A stretch of 64,000 nucleotides of DNA from Iamia sp. SCSIO 61187 (GCF_019443745.1 NZ_CP050948.1:620001-684000); one strand, 5' to 3'; numbered from the stretch's first letter, positions 50,313-59,081 are shown. Numbers and translations are program-made. Notes: generated by a model from the sequence alone, not told the origin.

Positions 50313-50957
50313 TCAGCCCTCGGGGACGAGGAGGCCGCGCACCGTGCCGGCGAGGAGGTGCTCCTCCAGCACGTCGGGGTCGGGCCACGGGAGGCCCGGC
50401 TTGGCGACGAGCAGCGAGGCCAGGCCGTGGACCGACGACCAGAACAGGATGCCGACGTGCAGGGCGCCGCGCTCGGCGATCTCGGGCCGCACCCGCCCGC
50501 TGTCGATCAGCTCCTGGGAGATGCGCAGGAGCAGGGCGAAGCTGGAGCCGTCGGCCACCATCTCCTCGGCGTAGGCCTGGGCCGAGAGCTCGAAGCGGGC
50601 CATGAACATGATCCGGTAGTGCTCCGGGTGCTCGACGGCGTAGCGGATGTAGGCGCGCCCGAGCGCCACCATCTGCTCGGTGGTGTCGTCGGCGCCCAGG
50701 GCGTCCTCGAGCGCCGCCGAGAAGTCCGTGAAGCTGTGCCGGCACACCTCGAGGAGGAGCATGTCCTTGTCGGCGAAGTGCCGGTAGATCGACGGGGCGG
50801 TCACGCCGACCGCCTGGGCGACGGCGCGGATGGAGACCGCGTCCTCCGACGCGGTCTCCACCAGCAGCGCCTCGGCCGCAGCCAGGATCTCCTCCCGCAA
50901 CCGCTCGCCCTCGCCGCGGCGAGAGCGGGGGCGGGCGGTCGTCGATCCTGTCTCCAT
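50313..50957 (-). CDS. TetR/AcrR-family repressor
   Basis: This 214-residue protein has an N-terminal helix-turn-helix (ILAAAEALLVE, VSIRAVAQAVGVTAPSIYRHFADKDMLL) and a helical ligand domain with a TetR_C WHG-like pattern (FWSSVHGLASLL). It is translationally coupled to the MMPL exporter (stop and start share one base, TGATG) and probably represses it through the palindrome at 53266-53294. The ligand is unknown. Confidence 0.9.
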   Translation of the reverse strand: METGSTTARPRSRRGEGERLREEILAAAEALLVETASEDAVSIRAVAQAVGVTAPSIYRHFADKDMLLLEVCRHSFTDFSAALEDALGADDTTEQMVALGRAYIRYAVEHPEHYRIMFMARFELSAQAYAEEMVADGSSFALLLRISQELIDSGRVRPEIAERGALHVGILFWSSVHGLASLLVAKPGLPWPDPDVLEEHLLAGTVRGLLVPEG

Positions 50958-53245
50958 CAGGCTCCTACGGGGACCGGCTCCTCGCGGGAGGGGCCGTCGG
51001 TGGGGCCCACGCTAGGCCCGGGCGGCGGATCGTCCCGATCGTCGTCGTCGAGGTCGACCGTCTCGGAGATGCCCACCCGGGCGTGGATCCACCGCATCCA
51101 CCGTGGCGCCCACCAGTTGGCCTCGCCGGCCAGCCGCATGAAGGCGGGCACGAGGGTCCCCCGGATCACGAAGGCGTCCATCAGCACCGCCAGCGTCAGC
51201 CCGATGCCGAACAGCTTGATGAAGCTGACGTGGCTGGTGGCGAAGGCGAGGAACACGACGCTGATGAGGAGGGCGGCGGCGGTCACGATGCGGCCGGTGC
51301 GCTCCAGGCCCCGGGCCACCGAGCTGACGTTGTCGTGGCCGGCGTCGTGCTCCTCCTTGATGCGGGAGAGCAGGAACACCTCGTAGTCCATCGACAAGCC
51401 GAAGGCGATGCAGAACATGAGGATCGGCATCGTCGAGTCGATCGAGCCCGTGGACGTGAAGTCGAGGAACCCGGACAGGTTCCCGTCCTGGAAGATCCAC
51501 ACCATGGCCCCGAAGGTCGCGGTGAGGCTGAGCAGGTTGAGGACCAGCGCCTTCAACGGCACCAGGACGCTCCCGAACATGAGGAACAGGAGCACGAAGG
51601 TGATGCCGGCGATGATGGCCAGGGCCAGCGGCAGCCGGGAGAACATCGAGTCCTTGCCGTCGACCAGGGCGGCCGGCTCGCCGGCCACGAGCACCTCGAA
51701 CGGGGCGTCGGTCGAGCGGATCTCCTCGACCAGCGCCTCGCCCTCGGGCGAGACCGGCTCGACCGACGGGACGACCGACATCCACGTGGCGTCGTCGCCG
51801 GCGAAGCGGGCCGTCAGCTCGGGCCCGACGGGGACGGCGGCCCCGTCGATGTAGACGCCCGTCGCAGCGTCGACCCGGGCCACGCCGTCGAGCTGGGACA
51901 GGCCGGCGGCGTAGGCGGCGATGGCCTCGTCCCGCTCGGCCCCGGTGCCCGCGGGGCTGGTGTCGGCGGCGACGACCGAGAGGGCGCCGGCCTCGTTGGA
52001 GGAGTACTCCTCGCGCAGGATGTCGTTCACCTGGCGGCTCTCGGCCGAGGCGGGCAGGACCCGGTCGTCGGGGCGGCCCAGCTCGATGTGGCGGAACGGG
52101 CTGCCGAGGGCCAGCAGCACGAGCACCACGACGGTGATGACGGGCAGGGGGCGGCGCATCACGAGGGTCGCGACCCGGTGCCAGACGCCCTCGCCGACGG
52201 GCTTGGGCTCGCGCCGACGGAGGGCCAGGGCGTCGACCCGGTGGCCGAGGACCGCCAGCACGGCGGGCAGCACGACCACGGCGGCCAGCCCGGCCAGGGC
52301 GGCCACGGCGACGCCGGCGTAGGCGAAGGACCGCAGGAAGGCCTGGGGGAAGACCAGCAGGGCGCACAGCGAGGCGGCCACGGTGAGGGCGCTGAAGGCG
52401 ACGGTGCGCCCGGCGGTGCGGACCGTGCGGACGACGGCGACGGGTGGCTCGTACCCGGCCGCCAGCTCCTCCCGGTACCGCGACACCATGAACAGGCTGT
52501 AGTCGATGGCCAGGCCGAGCCCCATGGCCGTGGTCAGGTTCAGGGCGAAGATCGACACCTCGGTGACACCGGCCAGGCCCCGCAGGACGAGGAAGGTGCC
52601 GACGATCGACAGGGCGCCCATGGCGAGGGGGAGGAGGGAGGCGACGACGCCCCGGAAGATCAGCAGGAGCAGGATGATCGTGATCGGCAGGGCGATGAGC
52701 TCGGCCCGGACCAGGTCCTCCTCGATGGTGTGGTTGATGTCGGCGAAGGTCCCGGCGGCGCCGCCCATGGCGACCGTCCCGCCGTCGATCGGGCCGCTGA
52801 GCTCCTCGCGCAGCTCCTTGCCCCGCTCGACGACGTGGGACTGGTCGCCCTCGATGCGGGCCACGACGATGGCCGAGTCGCCCTCGGCGGAGCGCAGCGG
52901 CGGCGGGCGGCCGAGGGTCCAGTAGGACGCGACCTCGTCGATGTCGGGCTGGGCCTCGAGCTCGGCGACGAGGGCCTCGGCCGAGGCGGCCAGGGCGGGG
53001 GCGTCGACGTCGGTGCCGTCGTCGGCGGTGACGAGGAGCAACACGTTGGGGGCGCCCGTCCCGAACGTGTCGGCCAGGGCGTCCTCGGCGCGCGAGGACT
53101 CCGACGCGGGGTCGTCGAAGCCGCCCGAGGAGAGGTGCTCGGCGACGCCGCCGCCGACGGCGCCGGCGAGGGCGAAGCCGACGGTGGCCAGCACGAGCAC
53201 GAGGACCCGGCGGCGGACGGTGAGGTGGGCGAGACGGGTGAGCAT
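50957..53245 (-). CDS. MMPL-family RND transporter
   Basis: This 762-residue protein has the MMPL duplicated layout: a membrane helix at about 13-33, a periplasmic domain, and a block of five to six helices with the RND Asp motif GLGLAIDYSLFMVSRYREE near residue 250. The second half has a periplasmic loop and FGLSMDYEVFLLSRIKEE. MMPL proteins export lipids or small molecules using the proton gradient. It ends in an acidic tail. The ATG is at 53245-53243. An operator-like palindrome lies about 20 bp upstream. Confidence 0.92.
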   Translation of the reverse strand: MLTRLAHLTVRRRVLVLVLATVGFALAGAVGGGVAEHLSSGGFDDPASESSRAEDALADTFGTGAPNVLLLVTADDGTDVDAPALAASAEALVAELEAQPDIDEVASYWTLGRPPPLRSAEGDSAIVVARIEGDQSHVVERGKELREELSGPIDGGTVAMGGAAGTFADINHTIEEDLVRAELIALPITIILLLLIFRGVVASLLPLAMGALSIVGTFLVLRGLAGVTEVSIFALNLTTAMGLGLAIDYSLFMVSRYREELAAGYEPPVAVVRTVRTAGRTVAFSALTVAASLCALLVFPQAFLRSFAYAGVAVAALAGLAAVVVLPAVLAVLGHRVDALALRRREPKPVGEGVWHRVATLVMRRPLPVITVVVLVLLALGSPFRHIELGRPDDRVLPASAESRQVNDILREEYSSNEAGALSVVAADTSPAGTGAERDEAIAAYAAGLSQLDGVARVDAATGVYIDGAAVPVGPELTARFAGDDATWMSVVPSVEPVSPEGEALVEEIRSTDAPFEVLVAGEPAALVDGKDSMFSRLPLALAIIAGITFVLLFLMFGSVLVPLKALVLNLLSLTATFGAMVWIFQDGNLSGFLDFTSTGSIDSTMPILMFCIAFGLSMDYEVFLLSRIKEEHDAGHDNVSSVARGLERTGRIVTAAALLISVVFLAFATSHVSFIKLFGIGLTLAVLMDAFVIRGTLVPAFMRLAGEANWWAPRWMRWIHARVGISETVDLDDDDRDDPPPGPSVGPTDGPSREEPVPVGA

Positions 53246-53265
53246 GGGTCTGATCGCTCCGCAGG

Positions 53266-53294
53266 GTTAACGGTGTTCAGGTAACGTCGTTAAC
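53266..53294. promoter_or_regulatory. Candidate TetR operator upstream of the MMPL-tetR unit
   Basis: GTTAACG (53266-53272) and its exact complement CGTTAAC (53288-53294) flank 15 nt that include GGTAACG. A tighter palindrome TAACG-T-CGTTA lies at 53282-53292. The AT-rich composition stands out from the surroundings. Confidence 0.5.
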
Positions 53295-53430
53295 ACTCTG
53301 CTCGTCCGGGGTCGCTGTCCAGATGACGTCGGTCACCGGAGCGGGCACGACTGTTCGCGCCGCGCGCGGATGCTGGTCCCCGGACCGCCGCCACGGTCCA
53401 GCGCTGCCCATCCTCGACGTGGGGTGACAT

Positions 53431-53583
53431 CTCTCGTCAGGAATCTCGCTGCGCTCGGTTCCTTCCTCGAACGTGGCGTGCTCGCTGCGCTCGCGCCGAA
53501 GGTCTTCCCAGAGCCGGAGGCCTCGTCCCTCGGCCCCACGGCTCTTCGTGTGGGGGTTCCCCCCACGCCCCAGCGGCTGCGCC
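53431..53583. repeat. Dispersed intergenic repeat, copy B (uninterrupted IS110 target)
   Basis: This is homologous to copy A at 42414-42560 over about 145 bp, including the GTGGGGG/CCCCCAC hairpin. It continues through CCCAGCGGCTGCGCC (53569-53583), the intact site into which the IS110 inserted at copy A. It fills most of the 399-bp gap between the MMPL promoter and the SCO1664-like stop; bases 53300-53430 show nothing I can name. Confidence 0.8.
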
Positions 53584-53644
53584 GGGCAGACCGCGTGGCG
53601 CGGGAGCCCACCTCCTCGCTGCGACGCCGTTCGCTGCGCCTCGG

Positions 53645-54532
53645 TCACACCAGGGGCCAGGGGATGGCGCGGCCGGTGGGGTCGTGGGGCATCTGGCCGG
53701 CGTGGCGGACCATGCGGGCCCGGCGCAGCAGGAGCTCGATCTCCTCCTCGCGGAGCAGGTCGGTCAGGGCGGTGGGCAGGCCCCGGTCGAGGAGGGTGGC
53801 GACGGCGTCCATCAGCTCGTCGGGGATGGGGTCGCCGGCGAAGTCCCAGATCACGGTGCGGAGCCGGGCCTCGGTGGAGAAGCAGAGGCCGTTGTCGATG
53901 CCCCAGATGTGGTCGTCGGCGTCGATGAGGACGTGGCCGCCCTTGCGGTCGGTGTTGTTGGCCAGGATGTCGAACAGCCCCATGCGCAGGAGCTGGTCGT
54001 CGTAGCGGCCCTCGTCGCGCAGGACGAAGTAGTGCCGGGAGAAGTCGGCCTCGACGAAGCGTTGGAGCGAGCCGACGCCGAGGGCGTCGTCGCGCTCGAC
54101 GGTGCCCGGGATGCAGTCCCAGCCCAGGGCCACGCTCAGCTCGTAGGCGGCGATCTCCCGGCGGTACAGGCCCTCGGGGAAGTCCCACAGCGGCCGCTCG
54201 CCGGCGAGCGGCTTGTACACGCCCTTGAGGCCGGGCGGGAGCGATGCGGTGGTCGTGTCCTCGTCGGGATCGGCGTCGTCCCCGCCCCGGTCCGGATCGT
54301 CCTCGTCCCACCCGTCCCCGGACTCCGGCTCGACGCACACCTCGGCCGCGATGTCGGCGACGGGATCGGGATCGCCGTCGGTGGTCGGCCGCGGCTCGTC
54401 GTCGACCTCGCCGACCGAGGCGAGGAACGTGCCGTTGCTGCTGTCGACGATGCGCCCGAGGAGCTCGAGCGGGCCGCGGCGCAACCGGTCGAGGGGCTCG
54501 GGCGGAGGCGTCGGCGGCGCCGTCTCGACCAT
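53645..54532 (-). CDS. SCO1664-family protein (PI3/4-kinase-like fold)
   Basis: This 295-residue protein has LELLGRIVDSSNGTFLASVG at the N-terminus and an acidic insertion of about 60 residues. The kinase-like core has VYKPLAGERPLWDFPEGLYRRE, ILANNTDRKGGHVLID (catalytic-loop-like), and WGIDNGLCFS (DFG-like). It is a member of the actinobacterial family next to DUF3090 genes. The substrate is unknown. It lies 5 bp downstream of the DUF3090 gene. The insertion is unusually long and Asp-rich. Confidence 0.85.
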   Translation of the reverse strand: MVETAPPTPPPEPLDRLRRGPLELLGRIVDSSNGTFLASVGEVDDEPRPTTDGDPDPVADIAAEVCVEPESGDGWDEDDPDRGGDDADPDEDTTTASLPPGLKGVYKPLAGERPLWDFPEGLYRREIAAYELSVALGWDCIPGTVERDDALGVGSLQRFVEADFSRHYFVLRDEGRYDDQLLRMGLFDILANNTDRKGGHVLIDADDHIWGIDNGLCFSTEARLRTVIWDFAGDPIPDELMDAVATLLDRGLPTALTDLLREEEIELLLRRARMVRHAGQMPHDPTGRAIPWPLV

Positions 54533-54537
54533 GGTGG

Positions 54538-55062
54538 TCAGCGGGGGGGACCGTGGCCGTTGGTGCGGGGGCAGGCGTGGTCGGGCCCCATGGGGTGGCC
54601 GCACACGGGGCACGGCGGGCGCCCGCCCTCGACCAGCTCGACGGCGTGGTCGACCAGCGCCGTCACCTGGGCCCGGGTCAGGCGCACGCGCAGGCTGGAC
54701 CGGTCGTCGCCGAGGGGGTCCTCGTCCTCGTCGTCGAGCTCGCCGATCTCCTCGATCAGGATCACGATGCGGTCGGCCACGTCGTCGTAGGCGACCGACA
54801 AGGTGCCGGCCACCCAGTCGGGCTCGTACGGCGGCGCCAGGGCCAGGTCCACGGCGGCGTCGTCGCCGCCCTCGACCGCGGGCAGGTCGGCCAGCACACC
54901 CTGGAGGTACTCGGCCAGGGCGGCCACCTGCTGCTTCTCGCACTTCACGGTGACGTGGACGGTGCCGGCCTGGGCCTGGAAGAGGAACGTGCGGGCGCCG
55001 GGCTCGCCCAGGGTGCCGGCGGTGAAGCGGTCGACGGCGTCGAAGTCGTGGCTCTCAGCCAT
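54538..55062 (-). CDS. DUF3090 family protein
   Basis: This 174-residue protein has FTAGTLGEPGARTFLFQAQ at the N-terminus and the family's C-terminal zinc-ribbon-like end CPVCGHPMGPDHACPRTNGH. The function is unknown. The conserved order phosphatase, DUF3090, SCO1664-like protein is found across actinobacteria, often with the mycothiol ligase mshC, which is not in this window. Confidence 0.92.
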   Translation of the reverse strand: MAESHDFDAVDRFTAGTLGEPGARTFLFQAQAGTVHVTVKCEKQQVAALAEYLQGVLADLPAVEGGDDAAVDLALAPPYEPDWVAGTLSVAYDDVADRIVILIEEIGELDDEDEDPLGDDRSSLRVRLTRAQVTALVDHAVELVEGGRPPCPVCGHPMGPDHACPRTNGHGPPR

Positions 55063-55113
55063 GGGGGGTCCTGACGGGGGGACGGAGGGTCCTCGCGGGA
55101 GGTGGGGCCGCGC

Positions 55114-55758
55114 TCACGAGGGCACCAGGGCGGACAGGTCGCCGGCGGTCGTGTTGACGGCGAGCACGACGGTGCCGAGGTCGCCGTAGGCCACGGCGGA
55201 GATCGAGCAGGGCGACACGACGATCCGCTGGAACTGGTCGAGGTGGGCGCCCAGGGCCTCGTTGAGGGCGGCCTTGATGGGGTCGGCGTGGCTGACGAGC
55301 ACGATGGTCCCGCCCGGGTGGGCGGCGACGAGCCGCCGGGTGGCCCCGACGATGCGGGCCTGCATCTCGGCGAAGGACTCGCCCCCGGGGAAGCGGAACG
55401 CGCTGGGCGCGCTCTGCACCGCCTTCCACTCCCGGAGCCGGCGGAGCTTGGCCAGCTCCGCCCCGGTCCACTCGCCGAAGTCCGCCTCGAGCAGGCCCTT
55501 GTCGACCTTGACCCGCAGCCCGAGGGCCTTGCCGATGGGGGCCGCCGTCTCCCGGGTCCGCTCGAGGGGGGAGGCGTAGACGGCGTCGACCTTCTTGAGC
55601 CCGGCGATGCGCTCCGCGGCGGCCTCGGCCTGGCTCACCCCGGCGTCGGCGAGGTGGAGGCCGGGGGCCCGGCCGGGCAGGACCGCACCGGTGGTCGGGG
55701 TCCGGCCGTGGCGCACGAACAGCACCCGGGTCGGTGGGGGAGCGCTGCGCCGGGCCAT
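55114..55758 (-). CDS. Histidine phosphatase, MSMEG_4193 type
   Basis: This 214-residue phosphoglycerate mutase-like protein has the RHG motif LFVRHGRTPTTG, SPLERTRETAAPI, and ADFGEWTGAEL. The second His is in VLVSHADPIKAALNEALG. It heads the trio with DUF3090 and the SCO1664-like gene. TAGGTT on its strand ends 8 nt before the ATG, a leaderless start. Confidence 0.9.
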   Translation of the reverse strand: MARRSAPPPTRVLFVRHGRTPTTGAVLPGRAPGLHLADAGVSQAEAAAERIAGLKKVDAVYASPLERTRETAAPIGKALGLRVKVDKGLLEADFGEWTGAELAKLRRLREWKAVQSAPSAFRFPGGESFAEMQARIVGATRRLVAAHPGGTIVLVSHADPIKAALNEALGAHLDQFQRIVVSPCSISAVAYGDLGTVVLAVNTTAGDLSALVPS

Positions 55759-55827
55759 GGCTCGGCAACCTAGCGGCGGATCCCGACGCCACCTCCCGTC
55801 GCACCGCCCTCCTACGCTGGCCCGCCC

Positions 55828-56502
55828 ATGGCTGCCGACGACTCCCTGGCCCGTCTCGAGGCCGAGATCGTCGCCTGCCGGGCCTGCCCCCGCCTGGTGG
55901 CCTGGCGCGAGCAGGTCGGCCGGGAGAAGCGGGCCGCCTTCCGGGACGAGACCTACTGGGCCCGCCCCGTCCCCGGCTTCGGTGACCCCGCCGCCCACCT
56001 GGCGATCGTCGGGCTGGCCCCGGCGGCCCACGGAGCCAACCGCACCGGGCGCATCTTCACCGGCGACCGCTCGGGCGACGTCCTCTACGCCGCCCTCCAC
56101 CGGGCCGGGTACGCGTCGCAGCCGACGAGCACGCACCGCGACGACGGCCTGCGGCTCGACGGGTGCTGGATCACCTGCCCGGTCCGGTGCGCGCCGCCGG
56201 CCAACGCGGCGACGCCGGCCGAGCGCGACACGTGCCGCCCCTACCTCGAGCGCGAGCTCGCCCTGCTGACCGGGGTGCGGGTGCTCCTGGTCCTGGGCGG
56301 GTTCGGGTACCAGGTCGTCTGCGGCCTCCTCGGCGTCCGGCCCCGCCCGAAGTTCGGCCACGGGGTCGAGGTGCCGCTCCCCGACGGGCGGACGATCCTC
56401 TGCTCGTACCACGTGAGCCAGCAGAACACCTTCACCGGGCGGCTCACCCCCGCCATGCTCGACGACGTGCTGGGGCGGGCCCGGGAGCTGGGCCGGACCT
56501 GA
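55828..56502 (+). CDS. Uracil-DNA glycosylase, family 5 (UdgB)
   Basis: This 224-residue protein has Fe-S cluster cysteines starting CRACPR (Cys17 and Cys20), then CPVRCAPP and a later Cys. The active-site motif is GLAPAAHGANRTGRIFTGD and the C-terminal motif is SYHVSQQNTFTGRLT. The Ala-Pro-Ala variant of the first motif marks the UdgB family, which removes uracil and other deaminated bases. TACGCT 9 nt before the ATG suggests leaderless expression. Confidence 0.92.
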   Translation: MAADDSLARLEAEIVACRACPRLVAWREQVGREKRAAFRDETYWARPVPGFGDPAAHLAIVGLAPAAHGANRTGRIFTGDRSGDVLYAALHRAGYASQPTSTHRDDGLRLDGCWITCPVRCAPPANAATPAERDTCRPYLERELALLTGVRVLLVLGGFGYQVVCGLLGVRPRPKFGHGVEVPLPDGRTILCSYHVSQQNTFTGRLTPAMLDDVLGRARELGRT

Positions 56503-56542
56503 TTCCCGGGCGCTCGGGGACGACCGGTAGGTTGGACGGCCG

Positions 56543-56920
56543 ATGTCTCGCCCCACCCCGACCCGTCCCCGCCCCACCCGGGCCCGTGCTGCCGGCCTGT
56601 TCCTGGTCGCCGCTGTCGCCCTCGGCGCCTGCTCGCACCAGCGCGACATCCCGGACGCCTACGGCGACACCACCGAGGGGAACTTCATCGAGGGCTGCGA
56701 GGTCGCGCTGACCGACGACGACGGCGCCGGTCCGGCGTTCTCGGACGACGACGCCCAGGCCGTGTGCGAGTGCTCCTACGAGGACATCTCGAACCCCGAG
56801 ACGGGCATCCCCTACGAGGACTTCCGGGAGATCAACGACGAGCTCGAGCAGGAGCCCGGCCCCCTGCCGGAGGCCATCCGCGACCTCGTCCAGACCTGCG
56901 TCGACGAGAACCTGAGCTAG
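56543..56920 (+). CDS. Hypothetical lipoprotein
   Basis: This 125-residue protein has a basic Arg/Pro-rich N-terminus, a hydrophobic stretch and a lipobox (ALGACSH, lipidated Cys near residue 30). The mature part is short and acidic with four cysteines (EGCEVAL, VCECSYED, TCVDEN). I recognise no family. TAGGTT 9 nt before the ATG supports the start. It converges with the FrhB-like gene. Confidence 0.65.
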   Translation: MSRPTPTRPRPTRARAAGLFLVAAVALGACSHQRDIPDAYGDTTEGNFIEGCEVALTDDDGAGPAFSDDDAQAVCECSYEDISNPETGIPYEDFREINDELEQEPGPLPEAIRDLVQTCVDENLS

Positions 56921-56971
56921 ATCCCGACCGGTCGAGATCGGCCCGTCGGGGATCGCTCGTCCGGCGCCGAG

Positions 56972-58432
56972 CTAGCCCTCTGGCTGCTGGTCCGGCGCCG
57001 GCCCCTCGGCCGGGGCGGGCGCCACCGGCTCGGTCGCGGCGGTGGTCGCCTCGCCGGCCACCGGGGCGCCGGGCTTGTCGTTCCCCGGGTTCGACCCCGC
57101 CGGCGCCGGTTCCGTCGTCGCCGTCGCGTCGCGGGTCGGTGCCGCGTCCGCCGTCGGTGCGTCGGCCGTGGCCGTCGCCTCGCCCGGGGCCGGCGCGTCC
57201 CCCGCCGGGGCGGCGTCGGCCTTGGGGGCGGCGTCGGGCTTCGGTGCCTTCGGGGGGAGCGGGGGCATGCGGCGGGGGGTGTCGACGGCGACGCCCTCCT
57301 TGGGCCAGCGAGCCCGGCTCTTGCGGGCCAGCTTGTGCATGAGGGCGATGGCGCCGGGGTCGTCGTCGCCGGGGCGCGTCTCGATGCGGCCGGCGGCGGC
57401 GAGGCGTTGGATCACCTCGCGCCCCAGCTCGGTGCGGACGATGGTCAGCGTCCAGTCGTTGAACTTGCCGATGCCGCCGGTGGAGATGTCGGCGTGCTCG
57501 GCGGCGAAGTCGGGGCAGTGGTTGCAGCCCTCGCGGGTCCAGGCGTGGCACTCCTTGAGCGGCACCTCGTGGTAGGTGCTGTCGTGGGTCCAGATCTGGA
57601 AGACGCCCTTGATGTTGACCTTCTTGATCATCGCCCGGGTCAGGCCGTACTTGGCCTCGAAGAGCTCCTCGAAGATGGCGTCGTCGAAGGTCTTCGAGCA
57701 CAGCAGGCCGATGTTGAACTTGAACGGCTTGCCGACCTTTCCGATCTTGCGGGACCACATCACCGGCGGCACCGAGCTCTGGCAGCTCATCCCCACCAGG
57801 GCCAGGTTCTCCAGGCCCCGCTCCTGGGCCTCGGGCAGGGCCAGGGTGTTGGCCGAGTAGGTGTAGCGGCTCCCGGCCGAGGCCATGATCTCCTCGGGTG
57901 TGGTGGCCACCCCGGGCTTGGCGACCCACGTCGAGCCGTCGCCCTCGAGATAGCTGACCAGGGCGCCGTCGATGTACTTCTCCTCCAGCAGCCACAGGAG
58001 CATGGCCGAGACCAGCCCGCCGTCCTGGCCCGCCTCGTGGACCCCGTCGTCGACCGCCCGGGTGAGGAGGATGTCGGAGTAGATCCCCGACAGCTCGTCG
58101 GTCTCGCGCACCCGGCCGAAGAGGTGCTCGTCGGCCTGGGTCTCCCACATCTGGTAGCGGGGGCACGCCCGGGTGCACGACGTGCAGCCCTTCTCCCCGT
58201 GGATGCAGTTGTCCTTCCCCAGCTCCTCCTCGAGGTGGAACGGCTTGTAGCCGCCCTGCACGTGGTCGTAGCCGATCACGTCGTGGGGACACGCGATCAC
58301 GCACCCGGCGCACCCGGTGCACAGCCCGGAGGTGATGACCTCCTCGTAGAGCTCCTTCCACTGCGCCGTCCATCGGGCGGCCTTCGCAGGAGGAGCCTCG
58401 GTCGACGGTGGATCGGCGACGACGTCGGTCAT
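56972..58432 (-). CDS. F420 hydrogenase/dehydrogenase beta-subunit-like iron-sulfur protein
   Basis: This 486-residue protein has two ferredoxin-type motifs, CTGCAGCVIACP near residue 40 and CIHGEKGCTSCTRACP near residue 75. The FrhB-type domain has DGGLVSAMLLWLLEE, MSCQSSVPP, and NIGLLCSKTFDD, and CNHCPDFAAEHADIS is further along. It probably carries FAD and two or three Fe-S clusters and reduces or oxidises F420 or a related substrate. The last 110 residues are a Pro/Ala/Asp-rich tail not seen in most FrhB proteins. TAACCT 7 nt before the ATG suggests leaderless transcription. Confidence 0.85.
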   Translation of the reverse strand: MTDVVADPPSTEAPPAKAARWTAQWKELYEEVITSGLCTGCAGCVIACPHDVIGYDHVQGGYKPFHLEEELGKDNCIHGEKGCTSCTRACPRYQMWETQADEHLFGRVRETDELSGIYSDILLTRAVDDGVHEAGQDGGLVSAMLLWLLEEKYIDGALVSYLEGDGSTWVAKPGVATTPEEIMASAGSRYTYSANTLALPEAQERGLENLALVGMSCQSSVPPVMWSRKIGKVGKPFKFNIGLLCSKTFDDAIFEELFEAKYGLTRAMIKKVNIKGVFQIWTHDSTYHEVPLKECHAWTREGCNHCPDFAAEHADISTGGIGKFNDWTLTIVRTELGREVIQRLAAAGRIETRPGDDDPGAIALMHKLARKSRARWPKEGVAVDTPRRMPPLPPKAPKPDAAPKADAAPAGDAPAPGEATATADAPTADAAPTRDATATTEPAPAGSNPGNDKPGAPVAGEATTAATEPVAPAPAEGPAPDQQPEG

Positions 58433-58559
58433 GGGCCGCAGGTTAGGCCCGGTCCGGTGGCACCCCGCCCGAACCGGTGATCAGATCGGAGCGGTTCGCC
58501 GCCGGATCCGGGTCACCGTTCGGGAACGGAACGGGGGCCTCGGGACTCGTCGGGAGGTG

Positions 58560-59081
58560 ATGCAGGTGACCGACGACCCCGAGGCGAGGACCATGACGCC
58601 GCTTCCCCTGGCCGCCGTGCCGGCCCCGGAGGGGCCGGGCTACGGCGGCTTCGACGAGATGTTCGCCGCCGAGCGGGTCCCGATGACCCGTCTCGCCTAC
58701 CTGCTGGTGGGATCCGAGGCCGTGGCCGAGGAGGTCGTCCAGGACGCCTTCGCCCAGGTCTACGAGCGCTGGGAGCGGCTCGACCGACCCGGCGGGTACC
58801 TGCGGACGTGCGTGGTCCACGGGGCCCGCCGGGCCGGCAAGCGCCGCAGCCGCGAGCTGCGGGTCGTCCACGAGTCGCCCGAGCCCGCCGCCCTCGACGC
58901 CCGGGAGCTGCTCGACGCCCTCGCCCGGCTGCGGCCGGCGTGGCGGGCCGTCGTGGTGCTGCGGTTCTACGGGGACATGACCCAGGACGAGATCGCCGAT
59001 GTGCTCGACATGCGGGTGGGCACGGTGAAGTCCACCCTGCACCGAGCGCTCGGCCAGCTGCGAGAGGAGATCGCCCGATGA
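58560..59081 (+). CDS. SigE-type ECF sigma factor
   Basis: This 173-residue sigma factor has region 2 (FAAERVPMTRLAYLLVGSE, AEEVVQDAFAQVYERW, YLRTCVVHGARRAGKRR) and region 4 (LRPAWRAVVVLRFYGDMTQ, then EIADVLDMRVGTVKSTLHRA). GGGAGG precedes the ATG. Its end overlaps the next gene by 4 bases. No clear target promoter was found. Confidence 0.9.
   Translation: MQVTDDPEARTMTPLPLAAVPAPEGPGYGGFDEMFAAERVPMTRLAYLLVGSEAVAEEVVQDAFAQVYERWERLDRPGGYLRTCVVHGARRAGKRRSRELRVVHESPEPAALDARELLDALARLRPAWRAVVVLRFYGDMTQDEIADVLDMRVGTVKSTLHRALGQLREEIAR

Noticed and set aside
51083-53284. 733-codon plus-strand frame opposite the MMPL transporter
   Set aside because: His/Asp/Gly-rich antisense translation; the MMPL gene on the other strand has clear domains.
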